Positions 26,749 to 34,824 of a stretch of 64,000 nucleotides of DNA are shown piece after piece (the first letter of the stretch is position 1; each line of letters starts with the position of its first letter). The stretch is from contig NZ_BCNW01000001.1 in assembly GCF_001571385.1 (NCBI RefSeq), positions 1,798,001 to 1,862,000 on the forward strand, written 5' to 3'. The translations under genes and the position numbers were made by a program. The notes under the pieces were generated by a model that ran no database searches, was not told the DNA's origin, and saw only the letters and a program-made list of their open reading frames with translations. This DNA is from Methanofollis ethanolicus. GTDB taxonomy: Archaea > Halobacteriota > Methanomicrobia > Methanomicrobiales > Methanofollaceae.

Positions 26749-27995
26749 AAGCAAGCGCCAACTATTTCCATGAACAGGGAGAGCCGGGATACTGGGATCA
26801 GCAGTTAAAGAAAGCCGAGGCGGACGGTCGGATTGACAGCCGGGACGCCGCTCTGGTTCGTCGGTACATCAACTACAAACAGGGTGGGCGAGGCATCAGC
26901 CACATGCGGTCCACAAAGATATCTCAGATCCTTGTTTCATGGAAGCAGGTGCTCCCCGTCCCGTGGAGCGAAGCAACGATCGACGATCTTTTTGCTGCCC
27001 GGGTACGGTTGACATCGATGAAAAATTCCCGGGGCCGGCCATACAAGCAGAACACCATCAGCGACCACATACGGATTTTGAAAGGTTTTTACAAGTGGTT
27101 GGCCGCCCGGGGTTACTCAACGATCAGAACGGATGAACTCGCCGAACTCAAACCTCCAGCGACCGACACCGAGACCACCGACCCCGGCGACCTCATGACA
27201 GCGGAGGAACTCGCCGCAATGATCAAGGCGTGCAAGACGCACCGGGACCGGGCGATCATCGCCGTCACCTATGAGACAGGGGCGCGGATCGGAGAGGTGG
27301 CGCGCCTGAAGTGGTCTGATATACAATTCGATAAGTACGGGGTGCGGTGCACGATCAACGACACAAAAGAGCGGAAGAAACGCTATCCCCGCCTGATAAA
27401 TTCTACTGCTTATCTCGCTGCCTGGAGGAACGGGTATTACGGGCCAGCCGCAGAAGGGGACGCATATGTTTTTGTTTCCACGGACGGCGAGCCGCTGAAA
27501 TACCGGGCAATATCGCAGGTGATCGAGCGGGCGGCAGATCGGGCAAACATCAAGAAGCGGATACACCCACACCTCTTCAGGAAATCACGGATTACCGAAC
27601 TGGTCAAAAAGAACTATCAGGAGTCGGTCATCAAGGAAACGTTTTGGGCCAACCCCGACACACAAATGTTTCGGACCTACCTGAAACTGTCGGAAAAGGA
27701 CATCGACGACGAATTTCTCCGGAAGGCGGGGCTAAAGACAGAGAGTGAGATCGACGCGGACGACGACAAGCCCAAGCAGTGTATGTTCTGTCTCGCGGTC
27801 AACCCGCCCGGGTCGCGGTTCTGCCGGATGTGCACCAAACCGCTGACCGCCGAGGCCGCCGACGCAGTCAGGGAAGCCGAGAAGAAGATAGAGGCCACAC
27901 CCGAATATGAATCCCTCCTCGCCGCCATGAAAGAGCAGGTCAGGCGGGAGATGGCGAGCGAGGCGACAGCAGACAGCGCGCCGAAGTCGGTGTGA
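26745..27995 (+). CDS. Tyrosine integrase of element 1 with C-terminal zinc ribbon
   Basis: A 416-aa site-specific recombinase. It has an N-terminal SAM-like core-binding domain (~20-130), then the catalytic domain with ETGARIGEVARLKW (catalytic Arg), HPHLFRKSR (His and second Arg; the usual second His is Lys) and the nucleophile Tyr in MFRTYLKL. A C-terminal zinc ribbon CMFC...CRMC (~345-370) and a helical tail follow, a layout common in archaeal integrases. It lies 37 bp inside the left attachment site, which fits its job of inserting the element at the tRNA-Thr 3' end. It is a homologue of the integrase at 34825. Confidence 0.93.
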   Translation: MEASANYFHEQGEPGYWDQQLKKAEADGRIDSRDAALVRRYINYKQGGRGISHMRSTKISQILVSWKQVLPVPWSEATIDDLFAARVRLTSMKNSRGRPYKQNTISDHIRILKGFYKWLAARGYSTIRTDELAELKPPATDTETTDPGDLMTAEELAAMIKACKTHRDRAIIAVTYETGARIGEVARLKWSDIQFDKYGVRCTINDTKERKKRYPRLINSTAYLAAWRNGYYGPAAEGDAYVFVSTDGEPLKYRAISQVIERAADRANIKKRIHPHLFRKSRITELVKKNYQESVIKETFWANPDTQMFRTYLKLSEKDIDDEFLRKAGLKTESEIDADDDKPKQCMFCLAVNPPGSRFCRMCTKPLTAEAADAVREAEKKIEATPEYESLLAAMKEQVRREMASEATADSAPKSV

Positions 27996-28068
27996 GGAAC
28001 GTATATTAACCCGGCGAGAGACAGTATGTATGTCTTGACACGTCTAACCCGTGTGGAGATGATGAGAT

Positions 28069-28230
28069 ATGGCCCAGAAAATTGAATTAGGTCTCTACCT
28101 GGAAGGCGACGACGCCCGCCGCTTTGAAAAATATATGGCGGACCCCGATCGGTATGACACCCCGGAGGGGCGGGAGATGACCCGCTGGGTAAGCGCCCAC
28201 GGAAAGGAACTGGTAAAGTCCATCCGCTGA
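28069..28230 (+). CDS. 53-aa protein before GNAT gene, possible antitoxin
   Basis: A small acidic/basic protein (MAQKIELGLYLEGDDARRFE...) with a strong ribosome-binding site (GGAGATGATGAG). It ends 38 bp before the GNAT gene on the same strand. It starts with a beta-strand-like KIELGLYL and continues with helices, so it could be a ribbon-helix-helix-like protein, but I cannot show that. Position before a TacT-type toxin candidate suggests an antitoxin. Confidence 0.6.
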   Translation: MAQKIELGLYLEGDDARRFEKYMADPDRYDTPEGREMTRWVSAHGKELVKSIR

Positions 28231-28268
28231 AGTTCCCTTCCCTTTTCTGCCCATTTTGCACGATCACC

Positions 28269-28808
28269 ATGCCCTCAGAGAATCCCGCCACGGATGCCAG
28301 GCTACCGAAGATACCCTTATCTGATCTGTCCTTTGAGCGTCTCACGGGGGACCACGATATCCTGTCCTTTTCCTGCAAACATTCGGAACTGACCGACTAC
28401 CTCGCCTCTGACGCATTGAAAAATCAGGAGGCCCATGTCGCCGTTACCTACCTCGTCATGTATGAAGGGAAGTGCGTGGGGTACTTCTCGCTCCTCAACG
28501 ACAGCATCATCAAGAAGGATATCGATCCCGAGGAGGACAAAGAGTGGTATGCCCATTCCTACTATCCTGCGATCAAGATAGCCCGGCTCGCCACGCACCA
28601 TGACTACGAAGGGAGGGACATCGGGCGGTCCATGCTCACCGTGATCCGGTCGATAGCGACAACCGTGTCTGGGTATTCCGGGTGCTGTGTCCTCACCGTC
28701 GATGCCAAACCCGATGCAGAATCATTTTATGAAAGGTTCGGGTTTCACCGGGCGCTGAAGACCAAAAAGAAGACCACGATACCGATGTATCGCTGCAATA
28801 TTTTCTGA
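28269..28808 (+). CDS. GNAT acetyltransferase, TacT toxin-like
   Basis: A 179-aa GNAT-fold protein. The N-terminal FSCKHSELTDYLASDA matches the F-x-C-x(4)-LDxYL signature of toxin-type GNATs (TacT/AtaT), which acetylate charged tRNA. The acetyl-CoA loop is the segment HDYEGRDIGRSML (R-x-x-G-x-G normally; here GRDIGR), and the C-terminal SFYERFGFHRA carries the catalytic Tyr region. No separate RHH antitoxin of the DUF1778 type is present; the only candidate is the 53-aa protein upstream. It could instead be a housekeeping acetyltransferase. Confidence 0.8.
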   Translation: MPSENPATDARLPKIPLSDLSFERLTGDHDILSFSCKHSELTDYLASDALKNQEAHVAVTYLVMYEGKCVGYFSLLNDSIIKKDIDPEEDKEWYAHSYYPAIKIARLATHHDYEGRDIGRSMLTVIRSIATTVSGYSGCCVLTVDAKPDAESFYERFGFHRALKTKKKTTIPMYRCNIF

Positions 28809-28847
28809 ATATTGTCTGTGTGGGAAGAGCGAGTCGGGAAGCGGGGA

Positions 28848-29873
28848 TCACTGAATTATCTTTTTTCTCATGGTGCCATATTTTCGGTAAAATGCCTGCC
28901 GGCAGGCCGATTTGCCGCAGGTTATTTTATCAGCCCTACCAACGATGAGATCCCCACAGATTGGGCACACTCTTTCTTGCGATACGGCGTTCCTCTCTTT
29001 GCGTAATTCTATGAACTTTCTCTGTTTACACGCTGGCGAACAAAATTTTCTTGATTTGTTGAGTGCAGCGAATACTCTCCCACAAGATTCACACCTCAAC
29101 TTGTAGTAATGGGTTTTATCCACGATATCGGCTTTGACGACCTCACAAAGGCTTTTGTTGATACGTGGGTACTGTGCCGTCGGTCCCGTATCCACGCGCT
29201 CCCAGTTTAAGTACGCTATATGGAGAGAGGTACCGGAGAATGGACGCTCGGAAGGAAGGGGAGGTGCTATACTTTTCCGGAAATTCCACCCCACATAACC
29301 CTCACTTACCCGTTGGAGGATATACCCTGGAGTTGTGGATTCTGGTGCGTGATTCCGAATCTCATCACTCCCTTTTTCAAGTTCCTGCAATATTTTACGG
29401 CGCTGATACTGGGTGTGTTCTTGTTCTTGGAAATATTGGTCACATCTGGGATATACCCTTGATAAGTGGTCTTCCGGGACGGGTCCTGGGCCAAATTGAG
29501 ATACTGTTTCAATTAAGTCCTCGGCTAGTGCTATCATCCCAAGCACGAGTATCACTCTCTGGTGGGCTTCTCCGGTGAAATAATTGTTTATCCCCGGGTA
29601 AAATATCGATAATTGGTCATCTGGGATGTCTTTGAGACCGGATAGACATGCGGTTTCTGTCAAATAGTCGATGTATTCGAGCGATTGGAGGTATTTTTCA
29701 CCAATCGATCTGGGATTCAACACCCACATGAATTCAGGGGGGATAGCATCTCCATTGCAGTACGCCATCTGTGCGGAGAGGGCAGCCGCCCAAAAAAATT
29801 TCTCATACCCAAAATTGGTGTCGACTTCGCATAATTTCGGGTTTATCCTGAATTTTGGAGGACTCTTTCCCAT
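28848..29873 (-). CDS. AT-rich gene for double zinc-finger protein
   Basis: A 341-aa protein of unknown function with two zinc-binding motifs near the C-terminus: CESCGRVF...CSPACKQRK (~264-290, like the CGNR finger) and CPICG...CGKSACRQAFYRK (~305-330). The N-terminal 230 residues show no known domain. The gene is clearly richer in A/T than its neighbours and is on the opposite strand, so it looks like a separately acquired cargo gene. CGNR-like fingers usually bind nucleic acid, so a regulatory or defence role is possible. Its start overlaps no gene; the nearest promoter-like sequence is in the 90 bp up to 29964. Confidence 0.7.
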   Translation of the reverse strand: MGKSPPKFRINPKLCEVDTNFGYEKFFWAAALSAQMAYCNGDAIPPEFMWVLNPRSIGEKYLQSLEYIDYLTETACLSGLKDIPDDQLSIFYPGINNYFTGEAHQRVILVLGMIALAEDLIETVSQFGPGPVPEDHLSRVYPRCDQYFQEQEHTQYQRRKILQELEKGSDEIRNHAPESTTPGYILQRVSEGYVGWNFRKSIAPPLPSERPFSGTSLHIAYLNWERVDTGPTAQYPRINKSLCEVVKADIVDKTHYYKLRCESCGRVFAALNKSRKFCSPACKQRKFIELRKERNAVSQERVCPICGDLIVGRADKITCGKSACRQAFYRKYGTMRKKIIQ

Positions 29874-29963
29874 TATCTTGTTTTTGTGCGCATGTCACAA
29901 TTAATGTTTCGGTAAAATCTATGTTTCAAGCACTTTGTGTATTCTGGAGTATTAATACAGTTC

Positions 29964-30227
29964 ATGGAAATCGAACCGTATTACAACGCGGTCGACGCCG
30001 GCGCAATCCTAGGTGCGTCCCCCCAGACCGTGGGGCGCTGGATTCGCTCCGGCGAACTCCGAGCAACAAAAATCGGGCGGCGCTGGAAAATCAGGGAGTC
30101 CGATCTGGAGGCATTCATCGAAAAAATGGGCCACAACACGGGGGAGGGCAAGCAAGCGCCAACCTGTTCCGCCCCTTCCCCCGGTAACCGACACGCACCC
30201 ATGGAGGGGACGGCCGATGAGTACTGA
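29964..30227 (+). CDS. MerR-like HTH protein (excisionase family)
   Basis: An 87-aa protein with one helix-turn-helix of the excisionase/HTH_17 type: YYNAVDAGAILGASPQTVGR then WIRSGELRATKIGRRWKIRE. Such proteins direct excision or regulate early element genes. I chose ATG 29964 because it begins right at the HTH domain; a longer in-frame start (29937) adds no domain. It overlaps the next small gene by 11 bp. Confidence 0.8.
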   Translation: MEIEPYYNAVDAGAILGASPQTVGRWIRSGELRATKIGRRWKIRESDLEAFIEKMGHNTGEGKQAPTCSAPSPGNRHAPMEGTADEY

Positions 30228-30399
30228 TACCACTCAGGCAGTTATCAATCCGATCGTCTCCATCGATCGCGAGGTCTACGAACATCTTTCACCCCTCCAC
30301 CGGGCCGCTGCCGATCTCATGATCTCTCACGGGACCTGCAAAATCGTGGGGGAGGCCCGGGCGTGCCATAAAAACCTTCCTGCCGGGGGGATCAAATGA
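30217..30399 (+). CDS. 60-aa hypothetical protein before SF3 helicase
   Basis: A small protein (MSTDTTQAVINPIVSIDREV...) with no known domain. It overlaps the HTH gene before it by 11 bp and the helicase gene after it by 4 bp (ATGA), so it is translated with them as part of the replication operon of element 1. Confidence 0.6.
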   Translation: MSTDTTQAVINPIVSIDREVYEHLSPLHRAAADLMISHGTCKIVGEARACHKNLPAGGIK

Positions 30400-32444
30400 G
30401 CGGAACGGCATTTCTCCTGCCCGAAAATCGGGCGGCCCTTATCATCCGGGGTTCGGGTTTCGACACCTTGGCAGCACTGAACAGTGTCAGTGATCCATGG
30501 ATATCTGAAATCCGGTCGGTTCTTACTTCCCGGTCTGCCCAACGCCATGGGACGATCAACGATGTGCCCCATCTGTGGGTTGGCCTTCAGGTCGCACCGC
30601 CGATAAGCGATCGGGCTGCACCAGGACCAGGCATCGAGATCGCACCCCCAGGTGATGAGATCCTTCTCACCGACGACTTGGCAGACGAGTGGACACGGAC
30701 GATCAAGACCGGCAAGTCGATCCCGGCCAGTCCGATCAGAAAAAACAGCCTCGACCATTTCATTCAGTGGGTTCACGAGCGGGCTGAGGTGCAGCAACAA
30801 CAAAAACCTATATCTGAAGAGCACCCCGCAGCGACGGAGGAGAACCGCCCGATCATCGACGATGAAGCCATTGACCGCGCCGACGCTCATGCTATTGCAT
30901 CGGTGCTTCGGTTAAATCGGCTTAATGTTCCCGATGACTTCGAATCTCTTCCCATCGACAAGGCCCGGGCCCTCGCAAAACAAATCACCCGAAGTCCAGA
31001 GGCACGCACAGCAGCCGAGGCCCTCAGAGAAGAAGAACGGCGGGCGAAGGAGAAGCGCACCGAGAGAGACCGTTACCCGTCATTTGCGAGGCGGTCGGAT
31101 AAGGGTGTCCGCCTCGATAACGCAGCGGTTGGTGCGTATATCCGCGAACGTCTGCACGCTCTGACGTTTAACCAGCGTCTCTTCATCTACGACCGGACAA
31201 CCGGGCTGTACGTGGAGGACGCGGGGCAGGTCGGTAGCCTGATCCAAGAGATTGCAGAAGTGGTCGAGTTCAATGGGTCTATTACCTCTGCAAAGCGTGA
31301 AATCATGTCTTACATCCGGGATCACAACATTGCCCCCGAATATCCCTTCGACCATTACCCAAATGCCTTGCCCCTGGCAAATGGGGTTCTTGAAATCAAT
31401 TGGGATACGGAAATCGCAACACTGTGCCCATACTCCCCGGAACACCGTTTCACACAGAAATGGCCCGCTACCTTTGACGCCAGCGCGGACCCCAAACCGA
31501 TTCATGAGGTTCTACGGCAGTATGTTGATGATGAGGAGGTGTTTGCCCTTCTTCAACTCCCTGCGCAGGCGATCCTGCACTTCTGCGGTTTCGGTCCTTT
31601 CAAAAGGTCGTACATCTTTGAGGGTCCTTCAAACGGCGGCAAATCCACCTATCTGGTGGACCTCTTAAACCGGCTTTTCGGTGCTGAAAACATCTCAGGT
31701 GCAAGCCTACAGGCGATCGGGAGGGACCGTTTTGTTACATCTTCGATCGGATCGGCCGTGATCAACCGATGCGATGACCTTTCAGACGTGCCTGTTGAGA
31801 ATGTCGGGCCGTTCAAGGCGCTGACTGGGTCCTTTTCGCATGACATTGAGAAGAAGTTTCAGACGCCCTACCGGAGCCGGGTGACCGCCGTACACGCCTT
31901 CAGTACAAACGCACCCCCGACGGTTCCAGACAACGTACTCTTTGATGCGGCATTCTGGAGTCGGTGGGTCTATCTTCGGTTCAACAACGTCTTCGAGGTG
32001 GACCCCGGATTTGTCTCCCGCACCTTCACCCCTGCGGCGATCGCGGGACTTTTCAACGAAGTTCTGAAGGTCGCGTTTGAGATCCGTCGTAATGGTCGCC
32101 TTCTCTATGAACAGGACCCCGGCGAGGTTCGGGCAGTCTGGCAGAGTGCCGCCAATCCGTTCCAAAAGTTCGTGAGCGAGGAGATGCTGAGCACCCAGAA
32201 CCCTACTCTCTTTGAGAAGGGGCAACTCCTCCGCGCCTTCCGGGCATGGTGTGGGGCGAACGATATCAACCCCCGGAAACTCCCGAGCACGATCACCGGC
32301 TTCACTCAGATGATCTATGCCTCTGGTTTTACGACCACTCGTAGAGGCTCAAAAAATGAGCAGGAGTGGAAATATGAGGCCCGGTACACCTGGAAAGCAA
32401 ATAGTCGATATCAAAAGAGCGCGGAGGGGATCGGGAGCATATGA
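30396..32444 (+). CDS. D5/P4-type SF3 primase-helicase of element 1
   Basis: A 682-aa replication protein. The N-terminal 210 residues are weakly conserved and may hold a degenerate primase domain. Then comes a D5-N-like region (~240-390) and the SF3 helicase core with Walker A EGPSNGGKSTYLVDLL (~410), Walker B-like NRCDDLSD, and sensor motif AFSTNAPP. A C-terminal winged-helix-like domain follows (KFVSEEML...RAFRAWCGAN). This family loads on origins of plasmids, P4-like satellites and archaeal viruses, so the element likely replicates autonomously when excised. Iteron-like repeats lie directly downstream. Confidence 0.88.
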   Translation: MSGTAFLLPENRAALIIRGSGFDTLAALNSVSDPWISEIRSVLTSRSAQRHGTINDVPHLWVGLQVAPPISDRAAPGPGIEIAPPGDEILLTDDLADEWTRTIKTGKSIPASPIRKNSLDHFIQWVHERAEVQQQQKPISEEHPAATEENRPIIDDEAIDRADAHAIASVLRLNRLNVPDDFESLPIDKARALAKQITRSPEARTAAEALREEERRAKEKRTERDRYPSFARRSDKGVRLDNAAVGAYIRERLHALTFNQRLFIYDRTTGLYVEDAGQVGSLIQEIAEVVEFNGSITSAKREIMSYIRDHNIAPEYPFDHYPNALPLANGVLEINWDTEIATLCPYSPEHRFTQKWPATFDASADPKPIHEVLRQYVDDEEVFALLQLPAQAILHFCGFGPFKRSYIFEGPSNGGKSTYLVDLLNRLFGAENISGASLQAIGRDRFVTSSIGSAVINRCDDLSDVPVENVGPFKALTGSFSHDIEKKFQTPYRSRVTAVHAFSTNAPPTVPDNVLFDAAFWSRWVYLRFNNVFEVDPGFVSRTFTPAAIAGLFNEVLKVAFEIRRNGRLLYEQDPGEVRAVWQSAANPFQKFVSEEMLSTQNPTLFEKGQLLRAFRAWCGANDINPRKLPSTITGFTQMIYASGFTTTRRGSKNEQEWKYEARYTWKANSRYQKSAEGIGSI

Positions 32445-32471
32445 TTTATTCCAAAATTCGTATGCAGGTAT

Positions 32472-32560
32472 CTAAGATATCCAACATTTTTCTAAACCTT
32501 ATACGCGATAAAGAATATTATAGAGAGGGGGGATATCTTGGAAAAAGTTGGATATCTTGG
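32472..32560. repeat. Iteron-like repeats after the SF3 helicase gene
   Basis: GGATATCTTGG occurs twice in direct orientation (32531-32541 and 32550-32560). An inverted match, AAGATATCCAACATTTTTC, lies at 32474-32492 and pairs with GAAAAAGTTGGATATCTT (32541-32558) with one base missing. The DNA between them is AT-rich. Such repeats next to a replication helicase are typical of origins or autoregulatory operators. Confidence 0.55.
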
Positions 32561-32597
32561 ATGCGGGAGGATCGCATAAATCCCACAGGGGCATAAA

Positions 32598-32732
32598 ATG
32601 CAGCCCCATCAATGCCATGACTGTGGTGGCACCCTCAAACGCGTCCCCGGTGGTCGGTATTGCTTCCGGTGTGGTCGGTACGTATCGTGGTCCGGTAGGG
32701 TCCGACCGTCGCCCAAACTCCAGAAAATGTGA
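32598..32732 (+). CDS. 44-aa zinc-ribbon protein
   Basis: A tiny protein with a single zinc ribbon (C6-x2-C9 and C22-x2-C25, in CHDCGGTLKRVPGGRYCFRCG) and a basic tail. Small zinc ribbons are common in archaeal viruses and plasmids and often bind nucleic acid. It begins right after the iteron-like repeats. Recognised by its cysteine pattern. Confidence 0.6.
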   Translation: MQPHQCHDCGGTLKRVPGGRYCFRCGRYVSWSGRVRPSPKLQKM

Positions 32733-32813
32733 GAGGGCGGGTAATTTCCCCCAGTCCCCCCCCCCCCCAACTCGCTTTTTTCCCTTAACCATCCCCGCCA
32801 TCAGGATAAGCCC

Positions 32814-33146
32814 CTATCTCCACGTTTGGACCCTGAATTCTCGACGACGGCCAGCCCTCGCCCAATACGTGCGAGAGGCCAGGACGCGGACCCGCACCCC
32901 ACGCGCGGGAGTCTGATAGGCAGAGCGCACGAGCCAACCCGATATAGAGAGTCGCGCACCGAGGGAGACGATCCCGAAGTGGTCCGCAACCATCGCCCCC
33001 GTGATCCACACAGGACCAGGACCGGCCTCGGTAGCGTCCAGGTAGTCCCGAACCAGATCAGGGACCAGCCCCCGGCGATGACGAGCCAGGGCAACAGAGG
33101 ACAGGCCAGGGATGTGATCGGTGTACATTACGGCTATTTTTGTCAT
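32814..33146 (-). CDS. Hypothetical basic protein, possible HTH
   Basis: A 110-aa basic protein (MTKIAVMYTDHIPGLSSVAL...). The segment WITGAMVADHFGIVSLGARLSI could form a helix-turn-helix, and the C-terminus is Arg-rich. It lies downstream of the terminator hairpin of the membrane-protein gene on the same strand. Overlapping frames are also open, so this is a tentative gene. Confidence 0.4.
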   Translation of the reverse strand: MTKIAVMYTDHIPGLSSVALARHRRGLVPDLVRDYLDATEAGPGPVWITGAMVADHFGIVSLGARLSISGWLVRSAYQTPARGVRVRVLASRTYWARAGRRREFRVQTWR

Positions 33147-33156
33147 GATAACACCA

Positions 33157-33181
33157 GGAAAAAAGGGGGGACAATCCCCCA
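33157..33181 (-). terminator. Hairpin with T-tract after the membrane-protein gene
   Basis: On the minus strand GGGGGATTGTCCCCCC is followed by six T residues. It is an intrinsic-type terminator about 80 bp after the stop codon of the gene at 33260-33625. Confidence 0.55.
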
Positions 33182-33259
33182 GAACCCCCGAAGGGGTGAC
33201 CGGCCACAGGTCGGAGGGTTTGGCTGGTAATCGGCGGCATCACAAGAAGAAGTGGACCC

Positions 33260-33625
33260 CTACTGCCCTCCCTGCGCAGGCCTCATCCTCATGATGGCAA
33301 AGATCACGAGGGACAGGATCGAGACCATCACGGCAAGGATCAGCAGACTGGAGGTCTGAGTCCAGATTTCCGCCCCGGTCGTCATGTCGGCGTTGGTGGT
33401 GGAATTCCACTGAGAACCCGCAGGAATGCTGACGCTGTTATCAATGTTGAACCCGATTACAGGCGCAATCGAGAAAACGGCCACAAGGGTGATGATTCCA
33501 ATTGCAGTACCGGTGACGGCATCGATCATGCCGAAACCGTCGTCGTTCAGGAGAATAGAACGCTGTTTCGCTTCAGCCCATGCCTTCAGAGAGACACAAG
33601 CCCGGAGAACCGATTCAAGAGCCAA
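33260..33625 (-). CDS. Two-TM membrane protein, possible virion protein
   Basis: A 121-aa protein with two strong membrane helices (TGTAIGIITLVAVFSIAPVI, ~38-58, and SSLLILAVMVSILSLVIFAI, ~91-111) separated by a polar Thr/Asn-rich loop, with a charged N-terminus. This layout resembles the small membrane/capsid proteins of pleolipo- or spindle-shaped archaeal viruses, but there is no motif that proves it. It has its own strong terminator, suggesting high expression. Alternatively it is a holin-like or other membrane protein of a conjugative plasmid. Confidence 0.6.
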   Translation of the reverse strand: MALESVLRACVSLKAWAEAKQRSILLNDDGFGMIDAVTGTAIGIITLVAVFSIAPVIGFNIDNSVSIPAGSQWNSTTNADMTTGAEIWTQTSSLLILAVMVSILSLVIFAIMRMRPAQGGQ

Positions 33626-33669
33626 TTGTTCATTATCACGCTCCGATGATCAGACAATGGATGCCAAAG

Positions 33670-33679
33670 CATATATTTG
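33670..33679 (+). promoter_or_regulatory. TATA box for the gene at 33701
   Basis: CATATATTTG about 25-30 bp upstream of ATG 33701, in the gap between two divergent genes. The spacing suits a very short leader, although AAGGGAG before the ATG is also a good ribosome-binding site. Confidence 0.45.
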
Positions 33680-33700
33680 TTTTGCACATAAGGGAGATAA

Positions 33701-34132
33701 ATGAGTAGAGAAAGATATACACATGTGAAACCAGAACCAAACACCAATGCTATTGAAAACAAGATGGAGAAAACAGAGATCGAGATCCTCCGGCACCTTC
33801 AGAAAGCAGGAGTCAGCAAAGAAGACGCAATCGAGATCATGAGCCTGGCCGAAGACCACGAGACATATGTGATCCTGAAAATTGCCGAAATGGTGAACCA
33901 GGCCGCAAAGGAAGTGAGCCAGGGAGCGATCACCCCTGACGAAGGGTTCACCAGGATCATGATCAGGATGTTCATCCCCAAAGGCCCCCAGGTGAGCGAA
34001 GAGGAGGCCCACAAGATCAGAGAATACCGGGAAGACGGGTATTCGATCAGGCAGATCGCAAATGTGTTTCAGCGATCCACAGAGACGATCCACCGACTGA
34101 CAAAAGACATTGAAACCAAACAAACACCATAA
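33701..34132 (+). CDS. HTH DNA-binding protein of element 1
   Basis: A 143-aa protein with a helical N-terminal half, possibly a dimerisation domain, and a C-terminal resolvase-type HTH: HKIREYREDGYSIRQIANVF then QRSTETIHRL. It is divergent from the two-TM protein, so it may control that gene and itself. It is likely the regulator of element 1; an anti-sigma or ribbon fold is not seen. Confidence 0.7.
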   Translation: MSRERYTHVKPEPNTNAIENKMEKTEIEILRHLQKAGVSKEDAIEIMSLAEDHETYVILKIAEMVNQAAKEVSQGAITPDEGFTRIMIRMFIPKGPQVSEEEAHKIREYREDGYSIRQIANVFQRSTETIHRLTKDIETKQTP

Positions 34133-34513
34133 GGCACGCAAGCCCTCTCCCTGTCAGATCAAAGGGGAAAAGGGAAACTTTTCAACTATATAGGGGGCCC
34201 CATGAACAATATCGGTCCGCGTGCCCACTCCCCGTTAACCAATAGAGAGACGCACACGATCGCTGCCGCCCACCGCCGTTCAGCATGTCGATCGAGAGAA
34301 GGTATCATAGGTGACGGCGGGGCGACTGTATCCGAAATCTCAACTGTGGGACGACAGAGGGCGGTGTCCCAGGGCATATGAGTAACGAAGATAAGGCAAC
34401 TATAGGGGACAGAATAGGGAGCCACCACAAGAGATCTATAGTCGCTGAAAATTGCTTCTTTTTGAGTAACCCGAAAGGGATATTATGACGGGGCGAACAG
34501 AGAGTGTTGATAA
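34133..34513. other. Gene-poor stretch in element 1
   Basis: No gene that I can support. Two similar AACTATA-GGGG motifs occur (about 34184 and 34397). Open frames on both strands are short and lack domain signatures. Confidence 0.4.
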
Positions 34514-34663
34514 TCAGATATCCGGATCGCCCACAAACGATCCGCACACAGGACACCACCAGCCCACCGGCACCCAAGCGCGCTTACCCTCGACCTGTCG
34601 CCGGACATGCGCCCGGTACATCCTGGCGGCACACCTCGCACAGTGCGGTTCATTCTCTCGCAT
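34514..34663 (-). CDS. 49-aa zinc-ribbon protein
   Basis: A tiny basic protein with two CxxC knuckles: C8-A-R-C11 and C37-P-V-C40, separated by a basic helix (RMYRAHVRRQVEGKRAW). The cysteine pairs strongly favour this minus-strand frame over the longer plus-strand frames across it. A TATA-like TTTTTAAAC lies about 25 bp upstream of ATG 34663, consistent with a leaderless transcript. It probably binds nucleic acid or a protein partner. Confidence 0.55.
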   Translation of the reverse strand: MRENEPHCARCAARMYRAHVRRQVEGKRAWVPVGWWCPVCGSFVGDPDI

Positions 34664-34771
34664 GGCATACCATAATCAACAGTGTCGGTTTAAAAATGTT
34701 GTGCACCCACAAAGGGACAGCTGAGGCACCAAAAGCCACCAGTTTCAAAAAGACTTGCACAAAAGTAAAAG

Positions 34772-34812
34772 AGCCTCAGCCGGGCTTAAGGAAACGAAGT
34801 TCCTAAGCCCTA
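34772..34812. repeat. Junction attachment site between elements 1 and 2
   Basis: AGCCTCAGCCGGGCTTAA is identical over 18 bp to the left site at 26.69 kb and shares AGCCTCAGCCG with the tRNA-Thr 3' end. It continues into an inverted repeat, GGGCTTAAGGAA/TTCCTAAGCCC (34782-34811). It lies 36 bp before the second integrase, the same arrangement as at the left end. Confidence 0.8.
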
Positions 34813-34824
34813 CATTACCCTTAT

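Noticed and set aside
30396-32444. SF3 helicase as evidence for a tailed provirus
   Set aside because: This family is shared by plasmids, satellites and many viruses, so it does not define the element type.
34186-34577. Two minus-strand frames in the element 1 gap
   Set aside because: No start signal or domain; hydrophobic stretches look incidental.
34485-34724. Plus-strand 79-aa frame at the end of element 1
   Set aside because: No motif, while the opposite strand encodes a compact protein with two CxxC pairs.
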